A stretch of DNA of 23,705 nucleotides from JBNJDJ01 sp051744845 (GCA_051744845.1 JBNJDJ010000025.1:1-23705); one strand, 5' to 3'; shown: positions 16,096-23,641, numbered from the stretch's first letter. Notes: generated from the letters alone by a model not told the origin. Numbers and translations are program-made.

Positions 16096-16150
16096 TTTTC
16101 TCCCTTATTTATAATTTAATTTTTCAAAAAATAAAAATATAATCTTCTTT

Positions 16151-16234
16151 TGGTGTGAGAGATGGGAATCGAACCCATACGTTAAAAACACATGGCCCTC
16201 AACCATGCCTGTCTGCCAGTTCCAGCACTCTCAC
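16151..16234 (-). tRNA. tRNA-Leu, anticodon GAG
   Basis: An 84-base class II tRNA folds fully. The acceptor stem is GTGAGAG (16234-16228) with CTCTCAC, the D stem is CTG/CAG, and the anticodon stem is CATGG/CCATG around the loop TTGAGGG, giving anticodon GAG. The variable arm is 12 bases with a short GTT/AAC stem, and the T stem is ATGGG/CCCAT around TTCGATT. A discriminator A and a genomically encoded CCA end it at 16151. It reads CUC and CUU leucine codons. Confidence 0.96.
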
Positions 16235-16242
16235 TCAAACAT

Positions 16243-16271
16243 ATTATATATTAAATCATTTTAAATTTCAA
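16243..16271 (-). promoter_or_regulatory. Promoter of tRNA-Leu, possibly also of polA
   Basis: On the minus strand TTGAAA (16271-16266) and TATAAT (16248-16243) are 17 bases apart. The tRNA 5' end is eight bases after the -10 box, so the transcript would begin almost at the mature end. No terminator is seen between the tRNA and polA, so this promoter may drive the whole polA-coaE group. Confidence 0.65.
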
Positions 16272-16296
16272 TATATTGCAAAAAATTTACAAAATT

Positions 16297-16323
16297 AAAA
16301 TAGCCAATATGATTGGCTATTTT
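16297..16323. terminator. Bidirectional terminator after the DUF134 gene
   Basis: AAAATAGCCAAT (16297-16308) and ATTGGCTATTTT (16312-16323) form a perfect 12-base-pair stem around a three-base loop. The DUF134 stop codon (16319-16317) is inside it. On the + strand it is followed by T residues; on the minus strand the stem's own TTTT is followed by AATTTT. Its natural role is to end the DUF134 transcript, just upstream of the tRNA promoter. Confidence 0.8.
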
Positions 16324-16643
16324 TTTTCATTACTTCTATTTCTATTTCTTCGTTTATAAGAAACGTTCATATTTTCTTTTTCTATTAATAAATTTTTATT
16401 ATTAATCAAACTTTCAGCAATTTTTTTTCTTGCCTTAGAATAGATCCTTTGGAAAGTAGTTCTACCAATTCCCATTTTATCAGCACATTCTTGTTGAGTT
16501 AAACCTTCTAGATCTTTTAATCTAATACTTTCATATTCTTCTATTTTGAAATCTATAAACTCCTTAGGTCTAACGCCTTTAGGACCATATTTAAAACAAT
16601 TAGGTTTACATCCAATTTTTCTTTTTTTTCTTGGTCTAACCAT
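16317..16643 (-). CDS. DUF134 (UPF0251) family predicted DNA-binding protein
   Basis: This 108-residue protein has the MVRPRKKRKIG N-terminus and the CKPNCFKYGPKGVRP segment typical of DUF134, followed by a sigma-like helix-turn-helix at about residues 50-80 (LTQQECADKMGIGRTTFQRIYSKARKK) and a basic tail. Family members are thought to be transcription factors and often lie near iron-sulfur or metal-cofactor genes; targets here are unknown. The frame opens upstream at a TTG, but GAAGGAGG four bases before the ATG at 16643 sets the start. It has its own promoter and terminator and follows hydA, so a regulatory link with the hydrogenase is possible but not shown. Confidence 0.85.
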   Translation of the reverse strand: MVRPRKKRKIGCKPNCFKYGPKGVRPKEFIDFKIEEYESIRLKDLEGLTQQECADKMGIGRTTFQRIYSKARKKIAESLINNKNLLIEKENMNVSYKRRNRNRSNEKK

Positions 16644-16670
16644 TCGTCCTCCTTCACGCAACGTATGTTT

Positions 16671-16699
16671 ATAATATATATTTTTTTGTAAAAAGTCAA
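16671..16699 (-). promoter_or_regulatory. Promoter of the DUF134 gene
   Basis: On the minus strand TTGACT (16699-16694) and TATTAT (16676-16671) are 17 bases apart, in the 59 bases between the end of hydA and the DUF134 gene. Transcription would start near 16664, about 20 bases before the ATG. I see no hairpin terminator for hydA ahead of it, so hydA transcripts may run on into this gene. Confidence 0.65.
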
Positions 16700-16720
16700 G
16701 GAGGTATTATAATTTAAAAA

Positions 16721-18457
16721 TTAACATTTGTGATATTTATCTCTTTTATGATAGTGTGTATGAAGCAACTTATGTGCTAATTCACTGTTTGGATTTTCTA
16801 AAAAGTCTTCATAAATTTTTATTATCTCAGGATTTTGATGTGATTTTCTATATTCTAAACATTTATCTTCATCATATAAAGCTTTTGCTCTTTTTTCTTT
16901 AATATTTATTTCACTTTTAAGATCTGGTTGTACATATGGTTGGCCACCACCATTTACACATCCACCTGGACAAGTCATTATTTCAACAAAATGGTAATCT
17001 GCATTTCCATTTTCTATCTCTTGTAAGATTTTTTCAGCATTTTTAATTCCATGTGCTACACACGCTTTTACTTCTAAATCACCTATTTTTACACTTGCTT
17101 CTTTTATTCCTTTTATACCACGAACCTCTTTATATTCAATTTCCTTTATATCTTTATCTGTTAATACATCTGCTACTGTTCTTAAAGCCGCTTCCATTAC
17201 TCCACCAGTTGCTCCAAAAATAACACCAGCGCCTGTATATTCACCTAATACTTTATCATGTTTTGATTTCTTTAAGGCTCTAAAATCAATAGTTGCTTCT
17301 TTTATCATTTTAGCTAATTCTTTTGTTGTTAAAACTGCATCTACATCTCCTTTTAACTCTTCTCTTTCAGATTCTGCCTTTTTAGCAGTACAAGGCATTG
17401 CAGAAACAACAAATATTTTCTCAGGGTCTATTTCAAACTTTTCAGCATAATATGATTTAGCAACTGAACCAAACATTTGTTGAGGTGATTTACAACTAGA
17501 AATATTTTCTAATAAGTCAGGATGATTGAATTCACAATATCTAATCCACCCTGGTGAACAAGAAGTAATTAAAGGTAGTGTTCCATCATTATTTAGTCTA
17601 TTTATTAATTCATAACCTTCTTCCATAATTGTTAAATCAGCTGCAAAATTAGTATCAAAAACTTTATCAAAACCTAACATTTTTAAAGCTGTTACCATTT
17701 TTCCTGTTACTCTTGTTCCTATAGGATAATCAAATTCTTCACCTAAAGCTGCTCTAACAGCTGGAGCTGTTTGGACAATAACATGTAAATCATCGTCTTC
17801 TAAAGCTTTCCAGACTTTACTTCTATGAGATTTTTCTGTTAATGCACCAACTGGACAAACTGCTAAACATTGCCCACAATACAAACAAGGCATTTCAGAT
17901 AATGATTTACCATAAGCAGGCTTAACTGTTGTTTTATATCCTCTATTTATAAATTCTAATAAACCTACATTTTGTATCTCTTTACAAACACTTATACATC
18001 TTCCACATTTAATACATTTAGATGAATCTCTAACAATTGACGGTGACAAATCATCATATACATTATCTCTATTTTCTGCTTGATAAGTTATATCATCAAT
18101 TCCAAATTTATCACATAGTTTTGAAAGTTCACAATTAGAATTTTCAGAACAAGACAAACATTCTTGATTATGACTAGAAAGTATTAATTTTAAAGTGTTT
18201 TTACGAGATTCTCTTACTCTTTTAGAATGTGTTTTAATTTTCAAACCTTCTCTTACTGGCATAACACAGGAAGCTTGCAAATTTCTTTTTCCCTCTACTT
18301 CAACTATACACATTCTACAAGCTCCTTTTTCATTAATATCTTCTAAATAACAAAGTGTGGGTATATCTATATTTGCCTTTCTAGCAGCTTGTAAAACTGT
18401 TAAGTCGTCATCAACTCTAAACTTTTGATTATTTATCTCTATATTAACTTTACTCAT
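16721..18457 (-). CDS. hydA: [FeFe]-hydrogenase catalytic subunit, HydA type
   Basis: HydA makes or oxidises H2 at an H-cluster. From the N-terminus the 578-residue protein holds a [2Fe-2S] domain (Cys36, 47, 50, 64), the His-ligated cluster motif (His96, Cys100, 103, 109) and two [4Fe-4S] motifs (Cys148/151/154/158 and 191/194/197/201). The H-cluster domain follows, with L1 TSCSPGW (298-304), L2 MPCTAKKAE (354-362) and L3 EIMTCPGGCVNGGGQP (from 492). The second cysteine of the usual TSCCP motif, which acts in proton transfer, is Ser301. The C-terminal [2Fe-2S] domain of Thermotoga-type HydA is absent and the protein ends in a His-rich tail. Its ATG overlaps the NuoE-NuoF-like gene by eight bases (ATGAGTAA), so the two form one complex; maturases are not in the window. 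Confidence 0.95.
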   Translation of the reverse strand: MSKVNIEINNQKFRVDDDLTVLQAARKANIDIPTLCYLEDINEKGACRMCIVEVEGKRNLQASCVMPVREGLKIKTHSKRVRESRKNTLKLILSSHNQECLSCSENSNCELSKLCDKFGIDDITYQAENRDNVYDDLSPSIVRDSSKCIKCGRCISVCKEIQNVGLLEFINRGYKTTVKPAYGKSLSEMPCLYCGQCLAVCPVGALTEKSHRSKVWKALEDDDLHVIVQTAPAVRAALGEEFDYPIGTRVTGKMVTALKMLGFDKVFDTNFAADLTIMEEGYELINRLNNDGTLPLITSCSPGWIRYCEFNHPDLLENISSCKSPQQMFGSVAKSYYAEKFEIDPEKIFVVSAMPCTAKKAESEREELKGDVDAVLTTKELAKMIKEATIDFRALKKSKHDKVLGEYTGAGVIFGATGGVMEAALRTVADVLTDKDIKEIEYKEVRGIKGIKEASVKIGDLEVKACVAHGIKNAEKILQEIENGNADYHFVEIMTCPGGCVNGGGQPYVQPDLKSEINIKEKRAKALYDEDKCLEYRKSHQNPEIIKIYEDFLENPNSELAHKLLHTHYHKRDKYHKC

Positions 18458-20165
18458 CTAAATCACCTTCTTGTCTTAATTCTTTTTCAAAATGCTTTAA
18501 AGCTGAAACTAAAGCAGTTGCTGATGTTTGCCCTAAACCACATAAAGCAGAATCTTTTACTTTTAATGCTATATCTTCCATTTCTAATAACTTTTCAAAA
18601 CCTATTTTTCCTTTAGAATACTTTCTAATATTTTTAGCAATTATATGGCTTCCTTCTCTACACGGAGTACATTTTCCACAACTTTCATGTTCAAAGAAAT
18701 TATAAACTGTTTCTAAATAATCTATAACCCTTTGGTCTTCATTACATACTACTATAGCACCTGAGCCTATGCTATATCCTTTATTTTTGAGTTCTTCATA
18801 ACAAAGCTTTACATCAAAATCTTTTTTTGGCATCAAAGAACCACTTGCTCCACCAATTTGTATAAATTTAACTTCACTTTTATTACATCCTTTAGCTAAA
18901 TCATTAATTATTTCATTTATAGTTATATCAAAAGGAACTTCAAATACCCCTGGATTTACTACATTTCCACTAACTGATATAAGTTTTGTTCCTGGTGAAT
19001 TTTTAGTACCATACTTTTTAAATTCATCTAAACCTATATTTAATATTGAGGCTATAGTTGCTAAAGTCTCAACATTTATTACTAAGGTAGGTAATTGATT
19101 TAATCCTTTTACTTTAGTATAAGGTGGTTTTGTTCTAGGATATCCAACTTTTCCTTCCATAGATTCAATTAATGCTCCACCTTGACCACATACATAAGCA
19201 CCTGCTCCTGAGAAAACTTTGATATCAAAATCAAATCCGCTATCTAAGATATTTTTTCCTAAAAAACCAGCTTCTCTAGCTTTTTTAATTACATATTTTA
19301 ATTTTCTGTGTAAATGATTATACTCATGTCTAATATATATATATCCATCAGTTGCATTAATTAAAAAACCAGTAATAATCATCCCTTCTAGAATATGAAA
19401 TGGATCCTGCTCAATAATTTGACGATCTTTAAATGTACCAGGTTCTCCTTCATCAGCATTACATATTAATATTTTTCTATCACCTTCTACTGATCTAGCT
19501 TGCATAAGTTTTTTACCAGTAGGATAGCCTGCTCCTCCTCTACCTCTTAGACCTGAAGATTTTATTTTATCGATTGTTTTTTCTTTAGAATCATCAAATA
19601 TTGATTTAAGTTTTTCAAATCCACCAGTTGCAATATATTCACTTATATGTTCAGAATTGTATTTACCAAAGTTTCTTGATAAAAAATGAACAGATTTTTC
19701 ATGTTCAATTGTTTTATAACTTCTAAGTATATCTTTTATTTTAGACTCGCTTAAATTTCCATATACTTTATTATTAATTTTAAAAGCCGGTGCTTTATCA
19801 CATGCTCCTATACATTCAGTTGTTTCTAAAGTAAATAGATTGTCTTTTGTAGTTTCACCAACTTTTATATCCAATTCATTTTTTAAAATATCTAGTAAAT
19901 TCTTATGACCATTTACCATACAAGAAGTAGATTTACATACTCTAATAATATTTTTCCCTCTAGGACTAGTCGATAGAACTGAAAAGAAATTTACCATAGC
20001 ATCTATTTGCGATAGAGAAATATCCAACGCTTCTGCTATATAAATAGCAATATCTTTTGAAATATTATTTTTAATACTAATTTCTTGTACATCAAGTAAA
20101 ATCTGTAATAACTTTTTCGAATTATAATTATACCTTTTTAAAATTAAATCAATTTCCTTATACAT
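18450..20165 (-). CDS. NADH-dehydrogenase-like hydrogenase subunit, NuoE-NuoF (HydC-HydB) fusion
   Basis: This 571-residue protein fuses two subunits that are usually separate. Residues 1 to about 145 are NuoE/HydC-like, with a helical bundle and a [2Fe-2S] thioredoxin-like fold (Cys77, 82, 118, 122). Residues from about 165 are NuoF/HydB-like, with FMN/NADH motifs GRGGAGYPTG (208-217) and NADEGEPGTFKDR (236-248) and a C-terminal [4Fe-4S] site (Cys496, 499, 502, 542). It would exchange electrons between NADH and HydA. The conserved CGEETAL is changed to CGQGGAL (326-332). The extra C-terminal two-cluster ferredoxin domain of bifurcating HydB is missing. The frame opens at a TTG at 20186, but GGGAGGG four bases before the ATG at 20165 sets the start. 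It is the first gene of the hydrogenase operon. Confidence 0.93.
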   Translation of the reverse strand: MYKEIDLILKRYNYNSKKLLQILLDVQEISIKNNISKDIAIYIAEALDISLSQIDAMVNFFSVLSTSPRGKNIIRVCKSTSCMVNGHKNLLDILKNELDIKVGETTKDNLFTLETTECIGACDKAPAFKINNKVYGNLSESKIKDILRSYKTIEHEKSVHFLSRNFGKYNSEHISEYIATGGFEKLKSIFDDSKEKTIDKIKSSGLRGRGGAGYPTGKKLMQARSVEGDRKILICNADEGEPGTFKDRQIIEQDPFHILEGMIITGFLINATDGYIYIRHEYNHLHRKLKYVIKKAREAGFLGKNILDSGFDFDIKVFSGAGAYVCGQGGALIESMEGKVGYPRTKPPYTKVKGLNQLPTLVINVETLATIASILNIGLDEFKKYGTKNSPGTKLISVSGNVVNPGVFEVPFDITINEIINDLAKGCNKSEVKFIQIGGASGSLMPKKDFDVKLCYEELKNKGYSIGSGAIVVCNEDQRVIDYLETVYNFFEHESCGKCTPCREGSHIIAKNIRKYSKGKIGFEKLLEMEDIALKVKDSALCGLGQTSATALVSALKHFEKELRQEGDLDE

Positions 20166-20212
20166 AAAACCCTCCCGTTTTGCCAATATTCAGAATATTA
20201 AATATTTATAAT

Positions 20213-20230
20213 CGTGATTATTATATCACA
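20213..20230. repeat. Inverted repeat over the hyd -10 box
   Basis: CGTGAT (20213-20218) and ATCACA (20225-20230) are inverted with one mismatch and a six-base gap, centred on the predicted -10 box of the hydrogenase operon. The half-sites resemble those of CRP/FNR-type sites (TGTGA...TCACA), but the inner spacing is two bases longer than the usual N6. Confidence 0.35.
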
Positions 20231-20247
20231 ATTTGTAAAATTTACAA
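20220..20247 (-). promoter_or_regulatory. Probable promoter of the hydrogenase operon
   Basis: On the minus strand TTGTAA (20247-20242) and TATAAT (20225-20220) are 16 bases apart. The start would be near 20213, about 48 bases before the ATG. The -35 box is covered by a 19-base inverted repeat and the -10 box by another, so the promoter looks regulated. Confidence 0.6.
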
Positions 20248-20249
20248 AT
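20231..20249. repeat. Perfect 9+9 inverted repeat over the hyd -35 box, candidate operator
   Basis: ATTTGTAAA (20231-20239) and TTTACAAAT (20241-20249) are perfect inverted arms around one base. A third half-site, TTTTACAAA, lies at 20252-20260. The repeat covers the -35 box and part of the spacer, the expected place for a repressor. The binding protein is not known from sequence. Confidence 0.5.
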
Positions 20250-20253
20250 AATT

Positions 20254-20286
20254 TTACAAAAAAAACTCCTCATTTAAGAGAAGTTT
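20254..20286 (-). terminator. Terminator of the scpA-scpB operon
   Basis: On the minus strand AAACTTCTC (20286-20278) pairs with GAGGAGTTT (20271-20263) with one internal mismatch and a six-base loop, followed by a run of T. The stem begins inside the stop codon of the small gene at 20285, and the T-run ends directly at the hydrogenase operator region. Confidence 0.8.
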
Positions 20287-20557
20287 AAAATTTATCTTTT
20301 AATTTATCAAAATTTTCACCATATTTTATTTTAAATTTTTTATATTTGTCAATTCCACTTTTTTTGTATTTAATAATATATTTATTATGCTCCTCTTTTG
20401 ATGAATAATATTGATAATCTTCATTTTTTAATTTCTGAATAAATTCCTTAATATTCTTAAACTCATGCTCAACATTTTTTTGTTCTTCTAAATAGTTTTC
20501 ACGAGACTCTTCACTATGCATATCTCCATTACGATTATGATAATTCATTTTATTCAT
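20285..20557 (-). CDS. Small charged hypothetical protein
   Basis: This 90-residue protein is not recognised. It is highly charged (Lys/Glu), predicted helical in the middle (about residues 17-47), and rich in tyrosine, with no cysteine, signal peptide or membrane segment. AAAGGGG eight bases before the ATG is a good ribosome binding site and a terminator follows at once, so it is likely expressed. It lies 50 bases after the GNAT-like gene at the end of the scpA-scpB group; a weak promoter in that gap cannot be excluded. Confidence 0.65.
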   Translation of the reverse strand: MNKMNYHNRNGDMHSEESRENYLEEQKNVEHEFKNIKEFIQKLKNEDYQYYSSKEEHNKYIIKYKKSGIDKYKKFKIKYGENFDKLKDKF

Positions 20558-20607
20558 TTAATCATCCCCTTTCTATATCTATTTATACCCAAGTAAAAAG
20601 GAAACAA

Positions 20608-21063
20608 TTATTTATTTGAAGAACATGGCCTATTAAAGAATTTTTGTATATTAACTTTAAAACCTGCTACTATATTATGATTTTCCTTTAAATATTTAAT
20701 ATAATTTTCATTTTTTTTCAATAAATCAAAATTATAAGTTTTGTAAAATTCATAATTTTTCTTATTAGCTAAAAGAACTGAATAAAATATACCATTTCTT
20801 AGCATAACATTTAAAATAGCTCTTAAAAATCCATCTTTATAATCTGGTGTTAAAAAATCTTTATTATAACCAATATAACTTATAATACCTGTTAATTTAT
20901 CAATTTTTTTATAAACAGATAAACCAATTATTTTTTTATTTTCAATCATAATAACAGTATTTTTGAAATTTTTTTCAATAAATTTTTCACTTATATCTTT
21001 ATTTTTTAAAAACTGGTCTAATAATTTATTATCTTTTTTTTCAATTTTCCGCATTTCTATCAT
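20608..21063 (-). CDS. GNAT-like acetyltransferase-fold protein
   Basis: The protein of about 151 residues has weak features of a GNAT N-acetyltransferase: a central strand pair (TVIMIENKKIIGLSVYKKI) and the late EFYKTYNFDLL element that resembles the usual FYxxxGF. The clear acetyl-CoA loop (Q/RxxGxG/A) is not evident, so activity is doubtful. Four in-frame ATGs lie within nine codons (21078, 21069, 21063, 21054); 21063 has the best spacing from GAGG, but this is not certain. It overlaps the 3' end of scpB. The C-terminus ends RPCSSNK with a single cysteine. It may be an unrecognised partner of the ScpAB group, or simply carried with it. Confidence 0.5.
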   Translation of the reverse strand: MIEMRKIEKKDNKLLDQFLKNKDISEKFIEKNFKNTVIMIENKKIIGLSVYKKIDKLTGIISYIGYNKDFLTPDYKDGFLRAILNVMLRNGIFYSVLLANKKNYEFYKTYNFDLLKKNENYIKYLKENHNIVAGFKVNIQKFFNRPCSSNK

Positions 21064-21625
21064 CTTCATTATCCTCACTTTCTAATTTAAAATCAGATAA
21101 AAATTCAAAATTGTGATAATCATCAATTTCAGGAAGATCTTCAATTGATTCTAAACCAAAACTTTTTAAAAATATTTCAGTTGTTTTATAAACTATAGGA
21201 TTACCTATTTTTTTTAAAACTCCTGCTTTTTTAACAAGTTCTCTATCAATTAGGTTATTGATTACATTTCCAGATCTTACACCTCTAATTGATTCAATAT
21301 CCATTCTTGTTACAGGTTGCTTATATGCAATTATTGAAAGTACTTCTAATGCAGCATTACTTAAGCCTTTATTTTTATCCTTTTTACAAAATTTTTCAAT
21401 ATATTTATGATTATCTTTATTAGACGTTATTTGATATTTATTATTAACCTCAATAATCCTAAAACCTCTATTATCTTTTATATATTCTTCATCTAATTCT
21501 TGAATAGCTTGATATATCTCACTGCGTTTTACATCAATTGCTTTAGCTAATTTATATTTACTTATAGGTTCTGAGTAAACAAACATAATTGATTCAATAA
21601 TTGATTTTATTTTTCCAATTTCCAT
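21041..21625 (-). CDS. scpB: Segregation and condensation protein B
   Basis: ScpB is a winged-helix subunit of the SMC-ScpA-ScpB condensin, which organises and segregates the chromosome. The 194-residue protein has the N-terminal winged helix (IESIMFVYSEPISKYKLAKAI) and the highly conserved second one, LSNAALEVLSIIAYKQPVTR followed by IRGVRSGNVINNLIDRELV, near residues 90-130. Length is typical. It starts six bases after the scpA stop, with GGAAG before the ATG, and its 3' end overlaps the GNAT-like gene. Confidence 0.95.
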   Translation of the reverse strand: MEIGKIKSIIESIMFVYSEPISKYKLAKAIDVKRSEIYQAIQELDEEYIKDNRGFRIIEVNNKYQITSNKDNHKYIEKFCKKDKNKGLSNAALEVLSIIAYKQPVTRMDIESIRGVRSGNVINNLIDRELVKKAGVLKKIGNPIVYKTTEIFLKSFGLESIEDLPEIDDYHNFEFLSDFKLESEDNEDDRNAEN

Positions 21626-21630
21626 TAAAA

Positions 21631-22371
21631 TTACTTCCTTTCAATTACAATTTGTTCAAAAGTTTTATTTTGTCTAATTGATATCTTATTTATTTTTAAA
21701 AGTTCTAAAAGAGCCATAAAAGTTGTTATAACTTCTAATATATATATATCTTCGCTAAATAATTTATTAAATTTTAAATAATTTTTATTTTTTATTTTTA
21801 ATTCTATAAATTCAATTTTTTCTTTAACACTAAATTTTTCTCTTTCAACATTATCAAAATAATTATCTCTTGTATTATCTTTACGATTTATATTTTTTAA
21901 AACTCTTTTTATACCTTTTACTAAAAGCTCTTTTTCTAAATTTTTATTAAGTTCTTCGTTTGGTATTTTTTTAACAAACTTTGATAAATCTTGCTGATTT
22001 CTATAATGGACTTTTTTATAACTATCATATCTTTTATTTAAAAACTTAGATACTGTTTTATATTTTTTGTACTCTAAAAGTCTTTTAACTAAATCGTCTT
22101 TAGGATCTTGAATTTCATTAAATTCATCTGTATCATACTTAGGATTAGGTAAAAGAATTTTCGATTTCATTTCTAAAAGTTCCGAAGCCATAACTATAAA
22201 TTCTGAAGTTATTTCTAAATCTAAATCTTTCATTGACTCTAAGTAATTAATATATTGTTTAGTTATCTTAAAAATAGAAATATCTCTAATTTCCATTTCA
22301 TTTGTATTTATTAAATGAAGTAAAAGATCTAAAGGACCTTCAAAATCATTGATTTTTATTTTTAATTCCAT
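21631..22371 (-). CDS. scpA: Segregation and condensation protein A
   Basis: ScpA is the kleisin that closes the SMC ring and binds ScpB. The 246-residue protein begins with the hallmark FEGPLDLLLHLI at about residues 10-21 and continues with the conserved helix ITSEFIVMASELLEMKSKILLP near residues 58-78. The C-terminal winged helix ends with FMALLELLKINKISIRQNKTF. The middle is charged and variable, as usual. AGGTGAG is upstream of the ATG. It is the first gene of scpA-scpB-GNAT-like. Confidence 0.95.
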   Translation of the reverse strand: MELKIKINDFEGPLDLLLHLINTNEMEIRDISIFKITKQYINYLESMKDLDLEITSEFIVMASELLEMKSKILLPNPKYDTDEFNEIQDPKDDLVKRLLEYKKYKTVSKFLNKRYDSYKKVHYRNQQDLSKFVKKIPNEELNKNLEKELLVKGIKRVLKNINRKDNTRDNYFDNVEREKFSVKEKIEFIELKIKNKNYLKFNKLFSEDIYILEVITTFMALLELLKINKISIRQNKTFEQIVIERK

Positions 22372-22433
22372 AATCTCACCTAATATATATTATCACAAAA
22401 AAAAGAAATTTTTAAGACTGATTTTATTTTAAA

Positions 22434-22459
22434 TAAAAAAACCCTTGAATAATCAAGGG
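22434..22459 (-). terminator. Terminator of the lipoprotein gene
   Basis: On the minus strand CCCTTGA (22459-22453) pairs with TCAAGGG (22448-22442) around a four-base loop, followed by seven T residues. It is a compact, strong intrinsic terminator nine bases after the lipoprotein stop codon, separating this gene from scpA. Confidence 0.9.
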
Positions 22460-22467
22460 GATTTTTA

Positions 22468-23598
22468 TTATTCTATACTTTCTAAATCTTTGATTAACTC
22501 ATGATTTTGAAGTTCTTGAGCTTTTGTATTATTAAGTATACCCATTACACCCATAATTCCTTGCATTGATTCAACTACATAATCCTTTTGAATATCATAT
22601 TCTTCAAATTCAATTTCTTGTCCTAATGACTTATATTTAACCATATAATTAACAAAATCTAAGTCATATTTTATAGCTTTTAAACCATCATCAAAATGAT
22701 ATGAAACTTTTACATCATAGTCTTTAAAAGCTTTTTTAAAGTTTTCATTATTTAAAATTTTATCAATTTGCTCGCTAGCTTCAGTTAATTGTTCATTAAC
22801 TTTTTGTTTTGTTATTAATGCATTATCTGGAGCTCCCATTTGTTTTAAATATTCATTTTGATTCATTTGAATCTCAGCATAAACATCTATAAATTCTTCA
22901 TTAGATAATAAATTCTTAGCAATTTCTAAAGCTTTTATATAATCAACTTTATACTCTACTATATTTGTATCAATTTCTTTATCAAAATAAGATAATTTTC
23001 CTTCTTTAACTTCAGGCTCCTTAACATTTTCTTCAATTTGACTTGTTATAATTGGATATAATTTTTTCCCATTTTGTTGAGAAGATTTAATCTGTTCTTT
23101 TATCATATCTCCTATTTTTATTTCACTATTAGGATTTTGTTGAGCCATAATTTCATCAAAAGCACTAAATTTAAATGTTACTGCTTGAGTTAGTAAATCA
23201 TTAACATCTAATCTAATGTATTCATTATTCATAAATACATTTCCTTTAATAAATTGATTTCCTTTATAACTTAAATCTAAATCAAAATACATTTTTAAAT
23301 CTTCTAAATCAGCTTTTTGATAAGAATAAAGTTCAATATTTGAAATTACCTTAGCTCCTTCAGTTAAATTATTTAATTCCTTTTCAGGCATATCTGGTTC
23401 AGCAAATTTTGCTAAATCTAAAACCTTTTCTGAAAATCCTTCATTAAATTTAATCTCTGTACTAGCCTCGACTTTTTCAGAATTTTGTAATGTATCTTTT
23501 GCATTTTTCATTGCTTCCTTATAATCAAATTTTGAGCAACTAGTAAATGTAAAAACCAGAATAATCATTAGAAAAATACTAAATATCTTTTTTTTCAT
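22468..23598 (-). CDS. Lipoprotein of unknown function
   Basis: The 376-residue protein has a lipoprotein signal peptide: basic MKKK, a hydrophobic core and the lipobox TFTSC with Cys21 as the lipid-modified residue. The mature part is rich in Lys, Glu, Asn and aromatic residues and predicted to alternate strands and helices. I do not recognise the family; the general look (a long periplasm-facing beta-rich domain with repeated charged strands) is similar to many uncharacterised clostridial lipoproteins. It is anchored on the outside of the membrane. AGGAG and AAGGAAG precede the ATG. It is a single-gene unit with its own promoter and terminator. Confidence 0.85.
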   Translation of the reverse strand: MKKKIFSIFLMIILVFTFTSCSKFDYKEAMKNAKDTLQNSEKVEASTEIKFNEGFSEKVLDLAKFAEPDMPEKELNNLTEGAKVISNIELYSYQKADLEDLKMYFDLDLSYKGNQFIKGNVFMNNEYIRLDVNDLLTQAVTFKFSAFDEIMAQQNPNSEIKIGDMIKEQIKSSQQNGKKLYPIITSQIEENVKEPEVKEGKLSYFDKEIDTNIVEYKVDYIKALEIAKNLLSNEEFIDVYAEIQMNQNEYLKQMGAPDNALITKQKVNEQLTEASEQIDKILNNENFKKAFKDYDVKVSYHFDDGLKAIKYDLDFVNYMVKYKSLGQEIEFEEYDIQKDYVVESMQGIMGVMGILNNTKAQELQNHELIKDLESIE

Positions 23599-23641
23599 TA
23601 TACTTCCTTTCTCCTCTTAATTACTTATAACTACATAATAA

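Noticed and set aside
16141..16240. More tRNA genes next to tRNA-Leu
   Set aside because: No second cloverleaf or CCA end is seen on either side; the flanks are promoter and leader sequence.
16688..16715. A + strand promoter-like pair (TTGTAA, 16 bases, TATAAT) between the DUF134 gene and hydA
   Set aside because: It would transcribe antisense to hydA with no + strand gene following; chance matches are frequent in DNA this AT-rich.
20213..20230. A CRP/FNR site at the hydrogenase promoter
   Set aside because: The half-sites look alike, but the spacing is N8 and not N6 and one arm has a mismatch; kept only as an unassigned inverted repeat.
22468..23598. Assigning the lipoprotein as a substrate-binding protein of a transporter
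   Set aside because: There are no permease or ATPase genes beside it and no binding-protein motif; only the lipobox is supported.
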